Assembly: GCA_025917655.1 (NCBI GenBank)
Contig: CP084616.1
Span: 2,031,292 to 2,095,291 of the forward strand
Origin: Chlorella sorokiniana
Taxonomy: Eukaryota > Chlorophyta > Trebouxiophyceae > Chlorellales > Chlorellaceae
Length of the DNA stretch: 64,000 nt
Direction of reading: 5' to 3'
Under the pieces are notes generated by a model. It ran no database searches, had not been told where the DNA came from, and worked only from the letters and a program-made list of their open reading frames with translations. Below, one piece after another: positions 61,005 to 64,000 of the stretch; within the stretch, counting starts at the first letter, position 1, and each line of letters begins with the position of its first letter. The position numbers and the translations under genes were made by a program.

Positions 61005-61239
61005 GATTCTGCAGTGCATGCACAGGGGTTGGGATCACATGGGAGGGTCAGCACATGGGGAGAGGGGGAGCAAAAAATAGTGGAGCTAAGGGAGCCTGGG
61101 GCCTGCGCCTGCGCAACGGCGCAGGCACAGAATGCCTAAAAGCCTAACTAGAAAAAAATAAAATATCTGAGGAAGGAGCTAGGGGCTCATGCTCTGTGCA
61201 GAATCATAGTCTTCAGAAGAGGAGGAGCAAAGGTCAATC

Positions 61240-63690
61240 TCAATGTCCCAGCCCTCCTCCTCCTCCGCCGCCGCCCGGCCACTCCGGCTCCGCCTTCACC
61301 GCCACCAAGCCCTGCTGCTGCTGCTGCAGCTGGGCAAGCTGCTGCACAACTTGGGACTGGAACTGCTGCTGCTGCTGCTGCATCTCCACAAGCTGCTGCC
61401 TCAGCTCTGCTGCCCTGGGCTCCTGGCCTGGCACCAGGGGCAGCGCCGCAGGCGCCGCACCCGCCAGCTCCGCCAGCGGGTCCACCGCCGCCGTGCCAGC
61501 CTGCTGCAAGGCCACATGCCTGTAGTGCTCCATGTGCAGCTGGGACACCCTCATCTGCTCCAGCTTGAAGGTGGGGAAGTAGGTGGAGGTCCACTGGTAC
61601 AAGGAGTTGCCCATCCCCCACGCCGCCGACTCGTTGTCCGGGCCAGCGCCGCCGCGCGACATGCGGTCAGTGATGAACACATGCCTTGCAAACTTGGGGC
61701 ACAGCCTCACCCACTCCTGAAATGGGGGAGCAGCCAGGGTGGGGTGGTCAGGCTGGGGCATGCAAGTGCAGGCTGGCAAGGGGGCTGGCTGGGCGGCGCT
61801 GCACACGGTACCGCCCCGTACCGCACCGCACCCACCCACCTTGAAAGTCCAGGTGACTGAGGAGGGCCTCATGGGCACACCAGTCCCCATGGTGCAGAAG
61901 GCTGTCTTGGTGCCCCGCACACACACCAAGGGGGCTGGCTCAGAGGGGCACCACGAGCGCAAAGACCCCACACGCCCCGCGCCCCCCCCCCGCACCTCGG
62001 CGGCGATCACGCGGTGGCAGTGGCTGAACCACACATCCAGCCAGATGAGCATGGAGGGGGAAGGGGTAGGTGATGGGGGCCCTGTTCCTGGTGCTGCTGG
62101 TGGTGGAGGTCTTGTGGTGGGGGATGAAGAGGGTGTAGCCGCCGCTGGGCGTGCGCCGAATGCCGTTGCCGCGACAGGTGGGCACGTGGCAGTTGCCCAG
62201 GGTGCAGCTGTCAGGCCAGTGGTCAGGGTGGCACAATGAGGAGAACCACTCCGGCCTCCAGGGTGTCAGGTGGCCCATCCAGCAGCTGAGCATGAGGCCC
62301 TTGCCCCAGGCTTGGGCGGCGGCGCGCACGGCGGGGTGGCCGGCATGCGACTCGAACAGGCGCAGCTCTGGGAACTGGAAGGAGGTGGAGGTGACAGTGC
62401 TGGTGGCAGGGGAGTCCCCAATGGCAGCTGGAAGGGCCTGCAAGGGGGAGGGGGAGGGGCAGGCAGCTGGGTGGGAGGGGGAGGCACAGCGTACAGCGCG
62501 CGTACCGCCGACGACGCGCCAGCGCAGCAGCCACAGCAAGGTGCAGGGCAGTGCAGAAGGCTGGCTGGCACCCACCTTCATGAGCTCCACAGCCTTCCTC
62601 TTCTCCTCCTCAATGAAGGCAATGAGCTCAGGGGCACCCTTCCACTTGGCCCCCTCCATGAGGGCCTTGTAGTTGAAGGGCACGTGGCGCACGATCTTCT
62701 GCAGCTGGTACTTCAGCCTGGCCAGCTGCTCTGTCTGCTGCTTGAACTGCCTCAGCTTGGCTGCTCCATAGGGCTGAGGGGCTGAGGCCTTGAGGAAGTG
62801 CAGCATCCTGGCAGCTGCATGGCAGGCCTGCCCCACATAGGCGCCGCTGCGCTCCCGCGCCATCAGCACGGAGACGAAGCGCAGAAGGACCCAAAGCTGT
62901 CCCTCACCACAGCAAAGCTCAGCCTCTCATTGTTCTGCTTGCAGTGTCTGATGTAGAAGCCAAAGTAGGCATTGATGTGGTACAGGGTGTTCTACCAGGT
63001 CCTGCACCAGGCAGCAGGCATGGGCGACACGTCAGCGGCCGGAGACTGGGCGACAGCTGGGCAGGCAGTTGGGCAGTTCAAAAGCATGTCATGCATGCCA
63101 GGGACACCAGCAGCACCCCTGCTCACTTCTGGTTGCCACTCTGCTCAATGCCAGGGGCTCTGTCCAGCCTCACTTCATCATGCAAGAACTCCTTGAAGGC
63201 CTTGTACTGGGGGCCAGCCTCTTGCACGTTTGAGGCGCCAGCGCCGTCAGCGCAAACCGCGACGTCTTCAGCTGCTCAGGGGTGAGCCCATGGGGGCAGC
63301 TTGTCCAGCCTCTCCCCATCCTGAAAGAGACAGGGAATTGGGGGGGGGCACACACTCAGGGCAGTGCCTCATGTCACAAGAGAGCAAGGTCATATAGTGG
63401 CAGCGCGGCGGCGCGCGGGAAGCAGAAAGCGCACTCACCAGCACCATGTCATCCTCCTCAGCATCCTCCAGTTCAGGGGGTGGAGGGGGTGGAGGGGGTG
63501 GCAGCTGCTCCAGGCTGAACAGCTGAGCAAAGGAAGCATCCAGCTCAGGGCTGAGCAAGGAGAGGGAGGCGAGCGCCGCCGCACGACCGCCGCGGAAGCC
63601 AGGCTGGCCTTGCTGGTGCTGGCTGGGTAATCAGCATGGTCAATGAGCAGATCAATGTCTGTGGGGAGGCTGCCATCCAGGGAATGCCCT
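61240..63690 (-). CDS. Tyrosine-recombinase-like protein abutting the telomere
   Basis: Exons on the minus strand: about 63439-63558 (perhaps preceded by coding sequence to about 63690, LDGSLPTDIDLLIDHADY), 63127-63320, 62576-62991, 61996-62437, about 61840-61905, and 61240-61717. The 62576-62991 exon (YHINAYFGFYIRHCKQNNER, then RSGAYVGQACHAAARML) looks like a helical core-binding domain. Catalytic candidates: Arg in GHLTPWRPEWFSSL, the HHKTS turn, RHVFITDR, AAWGMGNSLYQW and Tyr in TSTYFPTF. This order matches the R-K-H-R-H/W-Y set of tyrosine recombinases such as Cryptons, but I assigned it by eye. The C-terminus is Gln-rich (CTG repeats, about 61314-61390) and ends in poly-Gly. Frame breaks at about 62058, 62890 and 63240. 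No ATG was found before the telomere, so the 5' end may be missing. Confidence 0.5.
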
Positions 63691-63709
63691 GGGCCCCCTC
63701 TTCAGTGCA

Positions 63710-64000
63710 GGGTTTAGGGTTTAGTGTTTAGGTTTTTTTAGGGTTTAGGTTTTTAGGGTTTAGGTTTTAGGGTTTAGGGTTTAGGGTTTAGGGTTTTAGG
63801 GTTTAGGTTTAGGGTTTAGGGTTTAGGGTTTAGGGTTTAGGGTTTAGGGTTTAGGGTTTAGGGTTTAGGGTTTAGGGTTTAGGGTTTAGGGTTTAGGGTT
63901 TAGGGTTTAGGGTTTAGGGTTTAGGGTTTAGGGTTTTAGGGTTTTTTTAGGGTTTAGGGTTTAGGGTTTAGGGTTTAGGGTTTAGGGTTTAGGGTTTAGG
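63710..64000 (+). repeat. Telomere, (TTTAGGG)n, right chromosome end
   Basis: About 290 bp of TTTAGGG units running to the window edge. The inner ~100 bp and a patch at about 63930-63950 contain variant units with extra T residues (for example GGTTTTTTTAGGG); the rest is regular. The G-rich strand runs 5' to 3' towards the end, as at a right-hand telomere. The unit is that of plants and most chlorophytes. Confidence 0.97.

Overview
The window is the right-hand end of a chromosome from a GC-rich, intron-rich green alga, most likely a trebouxiophyte of the Chlorella type. Three things point this way. The last ~290 bp are plant/chlorophyte-type TTTAGGG telomere repeats in the orientation of a right end. 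Every recognisable gene is split by short GT-AG introns with GTGAGC/GTGGGT-like donors and CAG acceptors. The proteins are Ala/Gln-rich eukaryotic ones. No rRNA, tRNA or CRISPR was found.

Layout. (1) 1-10327, plus strand: 3' part of a gene for a long Ala/Gln/Glu-rich coiled-coil (golgin-like) protein with acidic Trp-containing repeats. (2) 10848-12273, minus strand: small multi-exon gene of unknown function with an N-terminal hydrophobic segment. (3) 12760-13881, plus strand: six-exon, 182-residue protein with a ~70-residue uninterrupted hydrophobic stretch, oleosin-like in layout. (4) 15133-54728, plus strand: one ~39.6-kb gene encoding a multimodular nonribosomal peptide synthetase (NRPS), the main content of the window. 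(5) 54729-63709: subtelomere with an interstitial telomere tract, low-complexity DNA, an 85-bp duplicated repeat and two minus-strand genes of mobile-element character (an HNH/His-Me-finger-like protein and a tyrosine-recombinase-like protein). (6) 63710-64000: telomere.

The NRPS reads FAAL-T0 / C1-A1-T1 / C2-A2-T2 / C3-A3-T3 / C4-A4-T4 / C5-A5-T5 / terminal membrane region. A fatty-acyl-AMP-ligase-like loading module should start a lipid chain. Five C-A-T modules would then add five residues. In place of a thioesterase there is a tail of repeated transmembrane plus left-handed beta-helix blocks, the layout of the NRPS terminal domain TIGR02353 and of epsilon-poly-lysine synthetase. The inferred product is a membrane-associated lipopentapeptide. 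Introns lie at equivalent positions in successive modules, so the modules probably multiplied inside the alga after the introns were gained.

The sequence carries many isolated one-base frame breaks inside otherwise conserved exons. About a dozen share one signature (a G missing after a run of three or more C). They occur in unrelated genes as well, so I read most of them as sequence or assembly errors and not as gene death. Exon edges marked 'about' are approximate.
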